A stretch of 64,000 nucleotides of DNA, from NCBI GenBank assembly GCA_020746835.1, contig JAGPNK010000008.1, forward strand, positions 124,001 to 188,000. The letters run 5' to 3'. Position 1 is the first letter of the stretch, and each line of letters opens with the position of its first letter. A program made the position numbers and the translations under genes. Below, in pieces: positions 1 to 12,549 of this stretch. Below the pieces are notes generated by a model that saw nothing but the letters and a program-made list of their open reading frames with translations, was not told the origin of the DNA and did not search any database. This DNA comes from Stachybotrys elegans. Taxonomy: Eukaryota > Ascomycota > Sordariomycetes > Hypocreales > Stachybotryaceae.

Positions 1-2935
1 TGGGTTGGGCGAATCATCCGTCTACACGAAGCCGTCACGGAGTCGCATTCTCTACCTATTCGGTATCAAGATCTGTGTGATATCGAATCACTTATACCTT
101 TGCCACGCTCGTCGAACTCACGATGCTGCTCAAACTCGAAGTATGTATGAGCATCAGACTTCGGCAGTGTATGACGGGATATCAGTGAAGTGGCCAAATC
201 GTATGATGATGCATCATCTCGTCCGCACATCCCCCTCCCCCCTCTCGCGCTCTCTTGTTTTGTCGCGGCTACCTATGGGCAAAAGCATCTTTCCTCTCAA
301 CCCCGAGGCCGAGATGTCTGAGACATACACGCACATCCACACCCACACAGCCCATTCGCCTCATTCAAGTCCCACGGCCTCTCGTCCACTCGTTCAAGCT
401 TATTGTCAGCAAGTCTCACAGCAGCAGCTTTGTCTTTGAAGAGGCAGACCAAGCACGGCAGAGGATCAAACCCAGACAGACAAAGGGACCCTCTGCTGGT
501 TTCTTGGCCTTGTCTCTCCCCCTCTCCCGTGTTCTGCTGAGCCTGTCTCTCACTTCCTCTTACGCCAGGTGGCTGGTTCAACCTGCCGTCGGGCACCGCC
601 GACCTCGTCTATGTTCGAGCGCTGGGAACGCCGCCCGCGCTCCATCTACTAGCTGTAAGATTCAGAACTAGACCTCCGTCGTGCCGTTGCATGGCTTCTG
701 GGGCTCGGCATACTGCTACTGCAGGCCATAGCCGTCACTACGCATCTAGTCGTGATCGACGTCACCTCAATCTACTACGCCAAGGCAAATGTCCAAGGAA
801 GATGGAGTACACATATTCAAGGCATGTGAGGTAGCCTCGTGGAAAGCGACGTGGATGCAAAGGCGGTCCAATGCATCGAGCCTACGCAATTCCACAATCA
901 CCACCTCTCAGTTTTCGCTCCACTGATCAGCCTCCCACTCCAGACTCCCCATAGTCGCTTCTCTTCTCTCGCATCCCCCATTCAACGCTCGGTTCACAAG
1001 GCCACCACCGTCGGCCGCTCATGATCAGTACACCAACAACCCCTCCCTAAGCTGTCTCAGCACGGTGTCTCTCGCCCCTTCCTGCCCCTCAGCCGTACTA
1101 AAGGAAAGGTAAGACGGACCTTTGAATCATCCGAACAGTCACGGTGGTTGTTGGTCCGTCCCGCGAGGACCCTTTCTCCGTCATGTGGTGTTTTGGGGGG
1201 GGCTCGACTAGACTTTGGCCCGCCTTGCGCCAGACTGAGCTGTCTTTCCCACGGACTGACGTGTGCCTATGGGATTCGGTGCTGTCGCGTCAGCTGATGA
1301 AGTCTGGCATAGTTGGTCCTGCTCCTGGTACGGCGAGCCCGGGGCCGCTGCATTGCGCGACCTGGATACTTGGGTTGGTCCTGGTGGCAAGGGACTTGCA
1401 GCTCTTCAGGGTCTATTATATCACAGCCGTATATTCGCACACAGCGCGGCAAGTCATATTAGGTCCATCTATGTACTCTTCCACGCCGCATTACCTCTCA
1501 AGGTTTGTCTACGATAGAACACTTAGAGCAGGAAACTCTATCACGCTGCTCTTCTAGCTCATGTCCGGGACATATCAAGTATGGAGCACGTCCACAAGTC
1601 CTGTCCCTGATACTACGGCTTCTCTCTATGTATGCGATGTAAGAGATGTGCTTCAATCTTTCAAAAATACCAGGTTAGCTGCTGAGCTAATATTAGATAT
1701 TCCGATCTGTGAGATGTCCCCTCTTCCCCTCTATTAACCATCAACTGAACTTCAAAATCCCAAGTCGCTATGATTTAGAGCCTCATTCACACTACTCCTT
1801 ACGTGCTAGGTTGATCCACTAAGAAGCCCGGAGACAGCCCATCAGAATCCTCCAATTCACCAAGAAATTGCCAAATTAGGCAATGTGGAGACTATCGAGA
1901 GGTTCCTCAAAATACAAACTGGTGATAAAGCAGAATAATAGAAGGCTAATAGCCTATGTGAAATGATGCTTGTGCCCACAGAACCAGAACGTTCCTCAAG
2001 ATAAAGGCAAAACTCCGACTAGATGGAATCCGGACCAACCTGCTTAACCATAGTTTCAACCCTCGATTGCGTGAACCTAAAGCATCTATGTATCAGCGAG
2101 AAAAATGGTACCAATTGTCACGGACTTCCTTTAAAGTAGCACGGATGCAATCTCCACAAAGCCCTCATGAACGTCACCAGGCACGCATTGAATCACACTA
2201 GACATATATTTTCATCTATGATTACAAATTGAATCCCTCCCCGATATTGCAAGGCCATCGTCATCGTCCATCATCCCCAGCCACCCGCCATCACAGCCAC
2301 CCGGCGCTCGGTCTCCCGCTTCCCATGAAAACCCACCGCTGCCACAACTCGAGTTTCAGGCCAGTTTCAACCATGGCACGCTCCCAGTGCGGGTAGCCGC
2401 CCAGAGCCAAGGCGACCGACTATCAGTCAGGTCCCCCTCCACCTGGGGGCTTCCCGTCACACTGGAGAGCAGGCACCAGGAAAAACTCGGCACCAAAAAA
2501 CGTCTTCTTAATCTCGGTTTTCATTAAAACAAGTAGTGGTATGCCGTCCAGCGCAAAAGTCTAGGTAGTTGGACCAACAGGCAGAGCCGTTCTCCGCACG
2601 CGGCCGTTCAGTCATGAGGAACCCATTGACCCCCATCTAGTAAGCCTCATCCGGGGGAGGGACACAAAAAGAACATAGGAAAAAATGTGATAAAAAGAAC
2701 CCCTAACCATCCCACGAAATTCTATAAACAAATCTGGCCCGAGCCTTTCCGTGCCAGATGTGCAACTCATTACCTGTCGTGCGGTCTATAGCCCCGTAGC
2801 TGCGGGGGAGAGCCTCGAAGCCAGGAAGCCAATAGATGCCCGACAGGTCATTGCCAAATCGTCCTTGGAGCCGACACTGAAAGAGTTAGCTAAACTGGCA
2901 GGTCCCCGGGCGCTCCGCTCTTAGCCACGAGGACC
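1..2935. other. Non-coding stretch, no gene recognised
   Basis: Only short open frames of low-complexity composition occur here, on both strands. None has a start, splice pattern or protein motif that I can connect to a family. It probably contains the 3' UTR of the Asn/Gly-rich gene at its right end and regulatory DNA of a gene beyond the left edge. Confidence 0.5.
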
Positions 2936-4462
2936 TCATGAGAGTTCGGACACACAAGTGCCGACCTGGTTGTTGCAATCTTGCAGGGTAAGACCGTTCA
3001 AACCTCCCCTGTTGACGGCATCAGAGCAGGCGTTGTTTTGGATGTCGCAGGCACGCTGAACAGCAGCGCCTCGGTCGACAAAGGTGTCACCGTTGACTCC
3101 AAAGGGGCGGTTGCCATCGCCGGTTTCAGTGACCTCCGGGGCCGCGATACCGCCGAGGGCGTTGGCACTCGAGGCACCTCCGTTGCCGCCTCCATTATTG
3201 CCCTGATTTCCTGCCCCGGAATCCCCCGAAGCGTTGTCGCCCTGGTTGCCATTATCAGCACCGTTGTTTCCTCCGTTGTTGTTGTCGGACTCACTGCCGC
3301 CAAAGCCGCCGCCACCGTTGTTGTTGCCGCCATTGTTGCCACCGTTGTTACCGCCGTTGTTGCCACCGTTGTTGCCACCGTTGTTGCCTCCATTGTTGGC
3401 TCCATTGTTGCCACCGTTGTTGCCTCCGTTGTTGTTGTTGTTGCCTCCGTTGTTGTTGTTGTTGCCTCCATTGTTGTTGTTACCACCGTTGTTACCACCG
3501 TTGTTGTTGTTGTTGCCACCGTCAGACACAGTGAAGCGGACGCAATCGTCCTGAGCTCCACGCTGGGCAACAGGCATAAGCACAGGCTGGTGGTTGGAGG
3601 CAGAGGTCATGGAGCAGACACGGTAGTTTCCGGCAGGCAGACCACCCTCAACTTGGGCAGAGAGCAGACCGTTGCCGTTTCCGGCATCGTTAATACCCTT
3701 GAAGAAGGCAAACTGGGTGGGATCCAGAGGTTGGGTGGGGTTCAGATCATTGCCAGTGTTCTGGACAGTGACGTGGGTGTGGCCAATGATCTTGCCATCG
3801 CCACCAACCTGCTGGGGTGCGGAGTAGTAGGTAGAGGTGGCGTTGGTGAAGCTACCAGCGTTCAGGTTGGAGATCTGAACATCAATGCTGAAGTCCTGGT
3901 TGGCAGGAATGTCATCACCGTTCTGGGGGTTGGTGAAGACAGCAGAGATCATGTTGTTAGCGGAGGGGATGTTTCCCATAGCTGCGGATGGGGGTGGTTA
4001 GGAAATGCCAAGCAGTTCGGAATGCGCGCTGTACTTACGGATACCGTTGCAGGAGCCCTCCCGCTTCTGCTCACCGTTGGTGAGAATCAGGTTGTTGCAG
4101 AAGTTGATGAAGTTGTTGTCATCGCTGAATAATTAGTTTGCGAACGGGTCGTGGGGAAGGATGATGACCTACGTGTCAGAGGCGGACTGGCCATCGGCTC
4201 CTGGGTTCTGGCCGTCTTGAGCGGAACCTGACTGGCGAGCACCGTCGGCAAGGGCAGCAGCATTGCCGCCGCCGTTGTTGTTTCCTCCATTGTTGTTGTT
4301 GTTTCCACCGTTGTTGTTGTTTCCTCCGTTATTGTTGTTGTTGCCACCTCCGAACTGTCGCCTCTCGAGAGCACGGCTGAAAGGAGTCTTGCCGCGGGGC
4401 GCGACTGCGGCCTCGGAGGCGGCGGCGAGGGCCAGGACAGTAACAAAGTTCTTGAAATGCAT
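2936..4462 (-). CDS. Secreted Asn/Gly-rich fungal protein (family often mislabelled 'ribosomal protein s17')
   Basis: Three exons, 4462-4173, 4124-4039 and 3981-2936, give 473 residues. The start ATG at 4462 opens a signal peptide (MHFKNFVTVLALAAASEAAV). A first Asn/Gly-rich block follows, then a conserved core with DDNNFINFC, LTNGEQKREGSCNGI and PMGNIPSANNMISAVFTNPQNGDD, a beta-rich segment with GHTHVTVQ, a second, larger Asn/Gly block, and a C-terminal Cys-containing tail (RACDIQNNACSDAVN, LQDCNNQVGTC). The second splice joins CNGI to PMGNIPS, which matches how I remember this family. Many annotations call such proteins 'ribosomal protein s17', but the signal peptide and composition show a secreted or wall protein. 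The biochemical role is unknown. Related secreted proteins are abundant in fungal cultures and during host contact (family knowledge, not shown here). Confidence 0.88.
3297..3521 (-). repeat. Asn/Gly codon microsatellite in coding exon
   Basis: On the plus strand this is an irregular array of GTT and ACC/TCC triplets. Read on the minus strand it encodes runs of Asn with Gly pairs (GGNNNNN, NNGGNN and similar). It forms the long disordered segment of the secreted protein. Triplet slippage would change length without a frameshift. Confidence 0.85.
4264..4353 (-). repeat. Second Asn/Gly codon microsatellite, N-terminal
   Basis: A shorter GTT/TCC array encodes GGNNNNNGGNNNNGG-type sequence just after the likely signal and propeptide of the same gene. 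It lies on the other side of the conserved core from the larger array. Confidence 0.8.
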
Positions 4463-7400
4463 GTTGGGCGACTGAAACGATAGAGTGCTGACAAGCGGGA
4501 ATGGTACCAGACCGTATAGAATCGAGCGGAATCGAAAAGAGGCAAAACCGAATAAAGAATGTAAGAAAGAATAAAAAGGGTCCCAGACCAAAACAACTCA
4601 AGCTTCAGCCAAAGGAACGAATGCAATTACAATGCCAGCGTTGTAGTTGAGAGAGAAAGAGAAAAAGAGAAGTAATAAGAGGCTTGGAGATGGGGTCTTT
4701 AAAACCTTCTTTGGTTTCGACGCGGCGACGGTGGAGGCGCAGGTAATCAGGGCCGCAAGAGCGGCACGCAAGGGTCCATGCGTCAGGGAGGACAGGCTTC
4801 GATCACGGCCCATGAATGATGGGCGGCGGGCTGGCCAGGGGGTGCGGCCGGTTCCAAGGGGGCCGCAGCGAATACTACACACCCTCGACGCCTTCTCAAA
4901 CACGACCTTGGCTTAGGGCCAGCAGCTAACGAGGAACGCGAGCGAGCCAACGGCGAGGGGAGTCCATCGTGGGAACAGAACGGTCGTCTGAAGGGGACCA
5001 GACACACGAGACAAACGCCGGGGATCTGGCTGCCGGGGGGGTCTGGCCCTGCGCATCCAGGGGTCGACTTGGCCGGGTCCGTGGGCCGCCGCCGGGAACA
5101 TGGGTCTCTCTGCACACCAGCTCTGGGGAAGACGGCATGACGAGATAGTTGCCGACGGTGTCTTTTCTTTGCTACCGCTGCCTACAGAGGAGGCTCTCTA
5201 TGCTCGGCCGCATCGTGGCAGCAAACCGGAGACGAAGGCGCAAAAGAAAACGAAGATAAATCACGGCGCCCGTTTGGCAGAGAAGAGCAGGGGCGGATCA
5301 GCGCTGCCCGGTCAATGGCATCGCATCGAGCACGGCCTGGCCGGTGTCCGTCTGAAGCCCCCCTCCTGGCATCTGCAGGGGCGTGGTCGATGCTCTCTGT
5401 TCCTCATCTCTCCCTCTCCGCATTACGATGGATGATGGCGGCGGTGCGTGCTGCTGCTGGGTTTGTTGGTTGGCGAACGGAGGGAGGAAAGTGGGAACTT
5501 CCGCCAGCAACAATGCGGCTCACTACGAGGTACGGAGACTGCTGTCGCAGGTGGTGTCTGGGCCCCGCCATGGACTATGGGAAACCCCCTGCAGGGAGCT
5601 AAGGCAGGTACCGACGCCGCTCAACCACCCCCAGGGCGCCCCAGAAAATGCGCCGCCACGAGCCAATGGCAGCCCCGCAACCCCGGCAGCGCCCTGAGCG
5701 TCAGGCGTTTCGCCTACAGACGTGGGACACTGGGAGCTTCTTGGAAGCGTCTCAGCCCGTCCTCCCGTGTCTGAGGTTCTCCCCCTCCACTGGATTTGCT
5801 TGATTGCACGCGCCCGCTGCAACTCACACCTCATCCATCGCGCGCGGCCAAGCGCTGATCGACATCGCAGACGGGCTGCATTCTCGTCGGCCACCTAGCA
5901 GCAAAGACGCCGCACGCCAATAGAGAGGTAAAGTACCTAGGGTTGAACCCACTGCACGGCCTTTCTATGGCAGTAGCGCCCCATGACTGGATGGCATTTC
6001 ACCCTCATTACACGCCCAATCTACACCTACAAAGACAAGACGAAGAAGTCCGCGGCTATCTCACACCCCCATTGCTTCACGTTCGCCTAGCTAGACACGT
6101 TACCCAGTTGGGCAATTATGTTGAAGCTATCAATCCCCAGCTGCCCACAGAATCCCATGGACCATTCTTTGGCGAGCCAGGGTTCTCTTTTATACCGCAC
6201 CCGGAATCTCTCCATAGCCAAGGCCCTCGCAAATTGCAGTCTTAATACATCTCACATAATGGTCTCCTCTTGTCCTCCTGGGGGGTCCCGGACCAGCTCG
6301 GCCTTGTCACAGACTTTGGACGGTGAAGCTTCACCGAAACAAGTCCAAACTCCCTCGCCTCGCTTGGCTGTCCTCTGCATCGTTGCCATGACACCTTCCT
6401 CCCCATCCTTTTCTCGTTTCGCTTCTGCCTTCCGGGGTTGCCAATACTACAGTACCAACTACCTTGTCCCTGCTTAGTCCCAACTCTTCGACCACCAACT
6501 TTGTCTGCCCCTTACATTGGACGCTAATACCTCGCCGCCTTTTTCATCCGATCAGGGTCCTTCTTCCTTCAGCCAAACACGCAGAGCCGAGCACGTTTAG
6601 TCCGTCATCCCAAACTCCCTCTGCTTAGCCCTTCAAGCATTCTCCACCTTCACACGCCATTACCCACATACTCCCAGCGCCCGCCAACGCCCTCTGAACC
6701 TCCTTGCTCATGGCTTCGTCTCTTGGCCAGATCCCATGTGTGTTTTATTGCCCAACTGCCGCTTGTTCCAGACGCCAGCCTTGGCTTTTGGGCGATCCCT
6801 TGTGGCACTGATCTTCATCCATCCAGCTGCTCTGCCACTCCCCATGTTCCATCATCGCATAGCCATCTAGGCAAGCCCTTGGCCTCGCCCTTGTAACCCC
6901 TACACCCCTGCGATTCTTCGCATCTACAAGCCTGCCGTCCAGTTGCGGTGATCAAACAAGCCTTGTGAACAAGCTTTGCATGTTTGGTGGAAGAACTCGT
7001 CTCGCTCTTCCTCGAAGCCGATACAGATGACGCATACACTAAGCGTGCCTATCACACCAGCTCTGTATCACTTGTAAAAATCGTTCGATATTTCTTAGTC
7101 GCAAACCACTGTTCTCCTACAGGTAGTCATAACATCAATGTTAAGGGCGAAGTTGTCGATGCCAACTCACTACCAGTGCAGGTAGACATGATTTGGCCTT
7201 CTCTTCAACCTGTCAGATCTTCCATTGACAGCTCTGGTAATTAATTAATCTATTCTACAAACAAGAGATTAGCTCGTTTCGTTCGCCCCAATCAATCAAT
7301 GGGCAAATGGATGTCGAATTAATTAAAAAATCCATGACGGACCAGATCTCGATGTTTCTAGGCAGTCTTGGCCTACGTCCGCACCCACCGGGCTGCATCG

Positions 7401-8031
7401 GCCGCCCTGAGAGATTCCCATGTTCTGCCAGGAGCTTCCCCCAAAAGTTTCTTGCCAGAAATGGAGGGAACTCGGTTCACGGGTGTCCGTGACACTTGGG
7501 AGCGGAAAGGGGGAGGATCTCACGCCCCCGGATGGCAGTCTTGAAACTGTTCCGGCCATGCCCTGACAGAAAGTTGAAACTCGCTCCGGCCAGGGGGCCG
7601 AAACCGACGCCAGCATCCGCCGGCTGGGGCACAGCACCGAGGAGGATGACAGATACTCTTGGCCCAAGCAAGGGAAAACACATAGCTTGCTCGCAACCCG
7701 GAATCGCGAGCCAAACAAACGCGCACGCACTGCCCTGGTATCTGCGCGGTCTGGGCTTCCCTGTTGCACACCTGCTAGCAGCCGCGGAGAATTTGAGAGC
7801 ACACGAACGCATGGGTGTTCATCTCGAAACCGGTCATGTTTGCTGTTCGTCTCTCTACCTACTCTATGAGGGTCGTGACGTGGCCCTTTTGCAAACTAAC
7901 AAAGCTTAATTCCAAAACACGGCGTGATGTCCCCAGATAGGCTAATATGTTGAGAAGACATTCTCTATCCAGAAATGAGACGAAAGATGTTTGCGCCGAC
8001 TTCACAAGGTCACGTTGAGACGGCCGGCACG
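4463..8031. other. Long intergenic region, no gene recognised
   Basis: About 3.6 kb upstream of the Asn/Gly-rich gene and downstream of the nuclease gene. Open frames on both strands are short, overlap one another and show no family motif. The part next to 4463 must hold the promoter and 5' UTR of the secreted protein. Confidence 0.5.
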
Positions 8032-9101
8032 TTATAGCTCCTCCGACATGAGCTCAAGCCCGGGTTCTTGCTGTGCCTGGTACCGCATGGCAATCTCCTC
8101 GAGCCATGCCGCCATTCTGTATCCTCCTCGGGCCACCTGTCTCTCAATGACAGGGCCAGCCTTGTCAAAGTATTCACCTCCCAACTCCTTGCCAACAATG
8201 GCCTCGGGGCCCTCAGGAAGCACTGTTCACATGAACACGTCAGCGGTCAAGATCCAACGCGGAGGCAACGGTCCACCGTCGACTTACCATGCGTGCAGAT
8301 GAGGGCGTTGCACTCGCGCGACCAGGCCATGGCGGTGGCAATGGGATCGTCAAAGTTGAGATCCTTCAGCCACGCCTCCTTCTCCTCGGCGAACTTGCCG
8401 TCCGTGATGGCGAGGGCGAGCTCGTTGGCCCATTTCTCGGCGGCAGGATAGGGCTTGCGATGGATGCCCCCGATCCACTTCTCGGCAATGGAGCTGTCCC
8501 AGACGTGGTGCAGGTTGAGGTTGTGGCCGTCAAAGTTGACGTAGATGCCGTTGCCACCGCGGCTCACGTCCTCGTTGTGCAGCGGCTGGTGCAGGTCGCC
8601 GACAAAGTGTATCACGAACTTGGCGGCCTGGGCGCGAAGCCAGGGCGCGAGGTCATGGTCGAGGGACTGCTGGGTGTAGTTGGCCAGGGCGCTGATGACG
8701 CAGCCGTCCTCCTTGCAATCGCGCTCGAAGTCGACGTTGCAGTCATGCGGCGGGTTGTCGTGGGCATCGATGAAGTGGAAGTTCTTTGTGAAGCGTGCCC
8801 ATTTGCTGTAGCGGATCGAGTCGGCCCAGGTCGCTACGCGGGCCAGGTAGTCGGGCTCATCGCTGCGCAGGAGCTCCTTGTAGAAGGCTTCGGTCGTGTT
8901 GGAGACGAACTTGGACGCTACGTATGCTGTCGTGATGTGTCCGAGACCTGGGCGCGGGTTAGTTAGTACGAATGGGAAGCTTCCAATGCGTGCAACAGTA
9001 GCTGTTGTCGTGACTGTAGGTCGACGTCACATACCTCCCCAGGCGAGCGCTTGCGGCGCCACTGCGAGGCCCATGGCCAGAGCACTAGCCGAGACCTTCA
9101 T
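8032..9101 (-). CDS. Secreted S1/P1-type single-strand nuclease
   Basis: Exons 9101-9035, 8947-8288 and 8222-8032 encode 305 residues. A 20-residue signal peptide (MKVSASALAMGLAVAPQALA) is followed directly by WGGLGH. Known S1/P1 nucleases use the mature N-terminal Trp and the nearby His as zinc ligands, so the first splice, which creates WGG-LGH, is well supported. Further ligand motifs are visible: WADSIR, FHFIDAHD, FVGDLHQPLHNEDVSRGGNG and LHHVWD, together the three-zinc site. The family degrades single-stranded DNA and RNA and acts as a 3'-nucleotidase outside the cell. The next recognised neighbour is 1.7 kb away, so it is transcribed alone. The second junction restores ICTHVLPEGPEA in frame. 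The C terminus ends normally. Confidence 0.95.
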
Positions 9102-10766
9102 GATCACGAGCTTCTGCAGAGTGTCCAAACAAAAAAGACAGTGGTCAACGATCTCGAGGACTAAGGATTGAACAGGGTCAGTTGAGGAGGAGAGAGGGCT
9201 TGTACAGTTCACGGAATGACTATTTACATGAATAAAGGTCGGCCGGCCCAGACACGTCGGAGTCGGATGGTGCCTGGCTAGGCGCAGGGCGATAGGCTAC
9301 AGGCTGCCGGCGCCTGTGATCTGACACATGGCGTGGCGAAGTGTGGCTGGGCCGTCCGGCGTGCTCCATGGCGGCCTGTGGTTGGTTGGGCCGTCGCTGT
9401 TGCCCTCCCAACAATCCAACAATGTGGAGAGACGCGGTCTTCTGACAAGACAGGCTGACGAGCTGCTGATGATCTATATTCTGCCACTGCCACTACCACT
9501 GCCCCATGAGGTTTACCAAGTCATAATTTCGCCAGGTTGTTCCAGCTACGAAGTGCACGCTCAGAACCCAGCAATCCTACAGGCGTGTGGTAGAGATTAG
9601 AGCATGGTTCCTCGACTGTCATGAAGATTGTGCGTTATGCAGCTCTACAGTTAGAATACCTAGGTCCCTGAAAGACGACGGAAGCTTTCCATCTCTGCCA
9701 CGGGATATATTATGCGTAGCCAATTAGCATTTATCCCATGTGGCTTCTGGGAAGGCTCATGGGTTGAGAGACAGACGAGACTCTTCCTGGATCAACATGA
9801 GATACCGTATTACGCAAATCGGCATATATCAAATAAATACTGCGTCATCAATTCAAGGGCATTGCGAGACACATCCAAGACAGGCTGACAGCTGCCATCA
9901 CGAACCAGCCATACAGCGGACCTGCCGAGTCATAGCGCGCCGCAGCGCAGCATTCCGTCCACCTGCAAGATCACAAGGGATCGGCCCCTCGCATCGCACT
10001 AACGCACAGCGTCCTCGGCAGCTGAACCTCAAGCGAGGCCTCGCGCCGCAGCCACCCCATGCACTGGCCAGCCTGTGTATTGCTATCAGTTTGTGAATAT
10101 CTCCCTCGCTACAAGAGCCACTGGCGGCAGCCACCAAAATATGTAAATGGAAAATGGTTTGATAGTTGAAAGGTAGAATCCCGGCGGCGACGAGCCACGG
10201 TATCTACCCGCTACTCTGACGCCTTCCTCCGACGTCACAGTCAGCGTGGGGCCCGGCTCCAGGTCTAAGATAACAGGTGCCCTGGCGCCGTCCAATGCGG
10301 TCAGGGTCGTTGACAATCAGCGGTGGCTCGCGCAGCTGCGAGATAAGGAAATTTCTTGGTGGGTGGCCCTGTGACTCTATTTGCCTGCCGTTTGGTCATC
10401 GGCAGCCCCCACACCCTCACGAGTACAGGCGGGCAGAGGTCACCATTACACCCGTCCGCCTACTATACGAGGCTGTGTCGCAGGTACCCCCGACCTGCCG
10501 GCGACCTTTTGCAACCACCCAAATTGAATCAACTCGAATCCGTGGTTTTCCTTCCCCATAGAGGTCGCCTATCGCATTCCTCCCGCAATCTGTGAACCTG
10601 TCCAACACATTGCATCTGATCACGCCTCCGCCCTTCCCGGCCTCTTCTCTCCTTCGATCACAGGCGACGCCGTCTTCCTCTCCTCCTCCCACTCCTTGCG
10701 CGCGTCCCGTCTGCCGGCCTCCCCTCTCCCTCCGACTTTGGCATCTCGTTTCGCATTTTGCCCGCC
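9102..10766. other. Divergent intergenic region between nuclease and PQ-loop genes
   Basis: No coding signal that I can support. This 1.7 kb should contain both divergent promoters. A pyrimidine-rich stretch (about 10590-10745) precedes the PQ-loop start codon, as is common in fungal 5' leaders. Confidence 0.5.
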
Positions 10767-11963
10767 ATGGCATCACTCCTCGTCACCGCCGCCTTTGCGG
10801 CTGCGTCCTCGGACTCGGCCCCAGTCAACGCCGCTCTGTCGGGCGTCTTTGGCAGCATATCCATGACCGCCTGGATATGTCTTCTCGTGCGTGGCACTCG
10901 TCCTCGCCCCGCGGTCTCGCCCCTTTCTTGGGCTAACAGTATTTTCAGATTCCTCAGCTTATTGCCAACTACAAGGCCCAACGTGCCGATGGCCTCAGCA
11001 TGGCCTTCCTCATTGTCTGGCTGCTCGGTGATGCAACCAACCTGATAGGTACGACTTGCCTTTTTGCCTCTCGACTCCTTCGAAAGCGCTCGCTTTTCGA
11101 CTGAATCCCGTCAAAACTTGCCGGCGGGCCCCTCCAAGCACACTTGTGTACTGACCCGCATCTAGGCGCCCTCTTCACCCGCCTTGCTCCCACGGCCGTC
11201 GCCCTGGCCAGCTACTTCTGCGTCGCCGACGTCGTCCTCATCAGCCAGTGTGTCTACTACAACACCCGCAACGCTCGCCGCCAGAAGCGCGCCGCAGCAG
11301 GCCTCTCCGAGCAGTCGCCGCTCCTCGCCCAACACCGAAACTCCTCCAAGCCCACCGAGGGAGAGGTCGACCCGACCAAGTCTACCGAATCGCGCGACGA
11401 CATCCCGGACGGAAGCTCGTGGGCGAACAATGCGCTCAGCCTTGTCGCTGTCTATGTGATTGGGCTCTGCGGCTGGTACGTGTCGTACAAGGCTGGCGCT
11501 TGGGGTTCAGAAGACCCCAGCGCCCCTGAACCTCACTCCACCGAGAAGGCCCCTTTGGAGATTGTTGGTCTCGTTCTCGGCTACGCCAGCGCTGTTTGCT
11601 ATCTCTGGTAAATATCCTTGGCAAATACGATTTGCTCTGGCTAACCTGTCGCAGCGCTCGCATTCCCCAGATTATCAAGAACTACCAGGAAAAGTCCTGC
11701 GAAGGTGGGCGTTATCCAAACAACCCTTTCTTGCAACATGGCTAACATGAGTAGGCCTGGCAATTCTCTTCTTCATGCTCTCTCTCACCGGCAACCTGAT
11801 GTATGGTCTGAGTCTCGTGGCCTACTCCCAAGACAGGGACTACCTGCTCAAGGCTCTCCCCTGGCTTATGGGCTCCGTCGGTACCATCGTCGAAGACTGC
11901 ATCATCTTTGTCCAATTCCGACTCTACTCCAACAACCCCCGTAGCACTGTCGCACAGGCTTGA
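10767..11963 (+). CDS. PQ-loop repeat vacuolar/lysosomal amino-acid transporter
   Basis: Five exons, 10767-10886, 10949-11048, 11166-11607, 11655-11704 and 11755-11963, encode 306 residues. The two diagnostic PQ motifs are at about residues 42-43 (IPQLIANYKAQRADGLS) and 225-226 (IPQIIKNYQEKSCEGLA), each created or bordered by a splice junction. The rest is hydrophobic and fits the seven-helix topology of the family, with a polar loop between the halves (RNARRQKRAAAG to about SEDPSAPEP). Characterised relatives (yeast Ypq1-3, human PQLC2) sit in the vacuolar or lysosomal membrane and export cationic amino acids. Substrate here is inference. Translation starts at the ATG in GCCATGGCATC. Confidence 0.92.
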
Positions 11964-12549
11964 TTTTTCTCACGAACGCGGTCATTTCAGCAATTAGAAT
12001 CAAGACAGCGGAACGACTTCTCTTGGATTTATCGGGTAATATATCACCAGGTCGTGGTATGGATACAGGCAGTATCATGAACGGCGCATGAGGTTAATGT
12101 TTCGCGCTTCCACATTACAACGCTCGACACTATTAGTTTATGGGTTGAAGTCTTATTAGTAGACTGGACGGTTTGGATGGTTATGGTAATCCTTGGACGA
12201 TTTACAATCAATGTGGATCACATGCGTTTTTTTTTTCTCTCGGTTTTTTTTTTTTATCGAGTCAGAACCTGCTTTTAGGGAAGTGACCAATAGACATATT
12301 GCAATTCGCCTTTTTGAGTCATTGATGAATGCGGCTGGGCTCGAATATAGCGAGAGGGGCTGTCTCGTCACTTTTATCGTCCCTCCGATAGCGGGGTGAT
12401 GGCGGGGTCCAGCCAGCTTCAACAACACCAAAAGTTTCCCCAACACCCATCATTCTTCACATTATTTGCTTGAGCGCTCCATTGCAGGCAAACAACCAAT
12501 TATACCCTTGTACAACAAATAATTGGCTATTCGCCCACCGATATTCATC
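11964..12549. other. Intergenic region with ASADH promoter
   Basis: This holds the 3' UTR of the PQ-loop gene and the promoter of the aspartate-semialdehyde dehydrogenase gene. Two T-runs lie near 12227-12257. The Gcn4/CPC1-type element is listed separately. Confidence 0.6.
12315..12321 (+). promoter_or_regulatory. Perfect TGAGTCA Gcn4/CPC1-type site
   Basis: TGAGTCA, the palindromic-core element bound by yeast Gcn4 and its filamentous-fungal homologue CPC1/CpcA, sits about 235 bases before the ATG of an amino-acid biosynthesis gene. A one-mismatch copy (CGAGTCA) lies about 55 bases further upstream. The position and the downstream gene support cross-pathway control. Binding itself is inference. 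Confidence 0.6.

Noticed and set aside
2981..4132. 383-codon Val-rich frame opposite the Asn/Gly-rich gene
   Set aside because: Antisense shadow of the GTT/ACC triplet array. The spliced minus-strand gene has the signal peptide and family core.
8289..8966. 225-codon frame opposite the S1/P1 nuclease
   Set aside because: Antisense shadow in GC-rich coding DNA. The minus strand carries all the zinc-ligand motifs.
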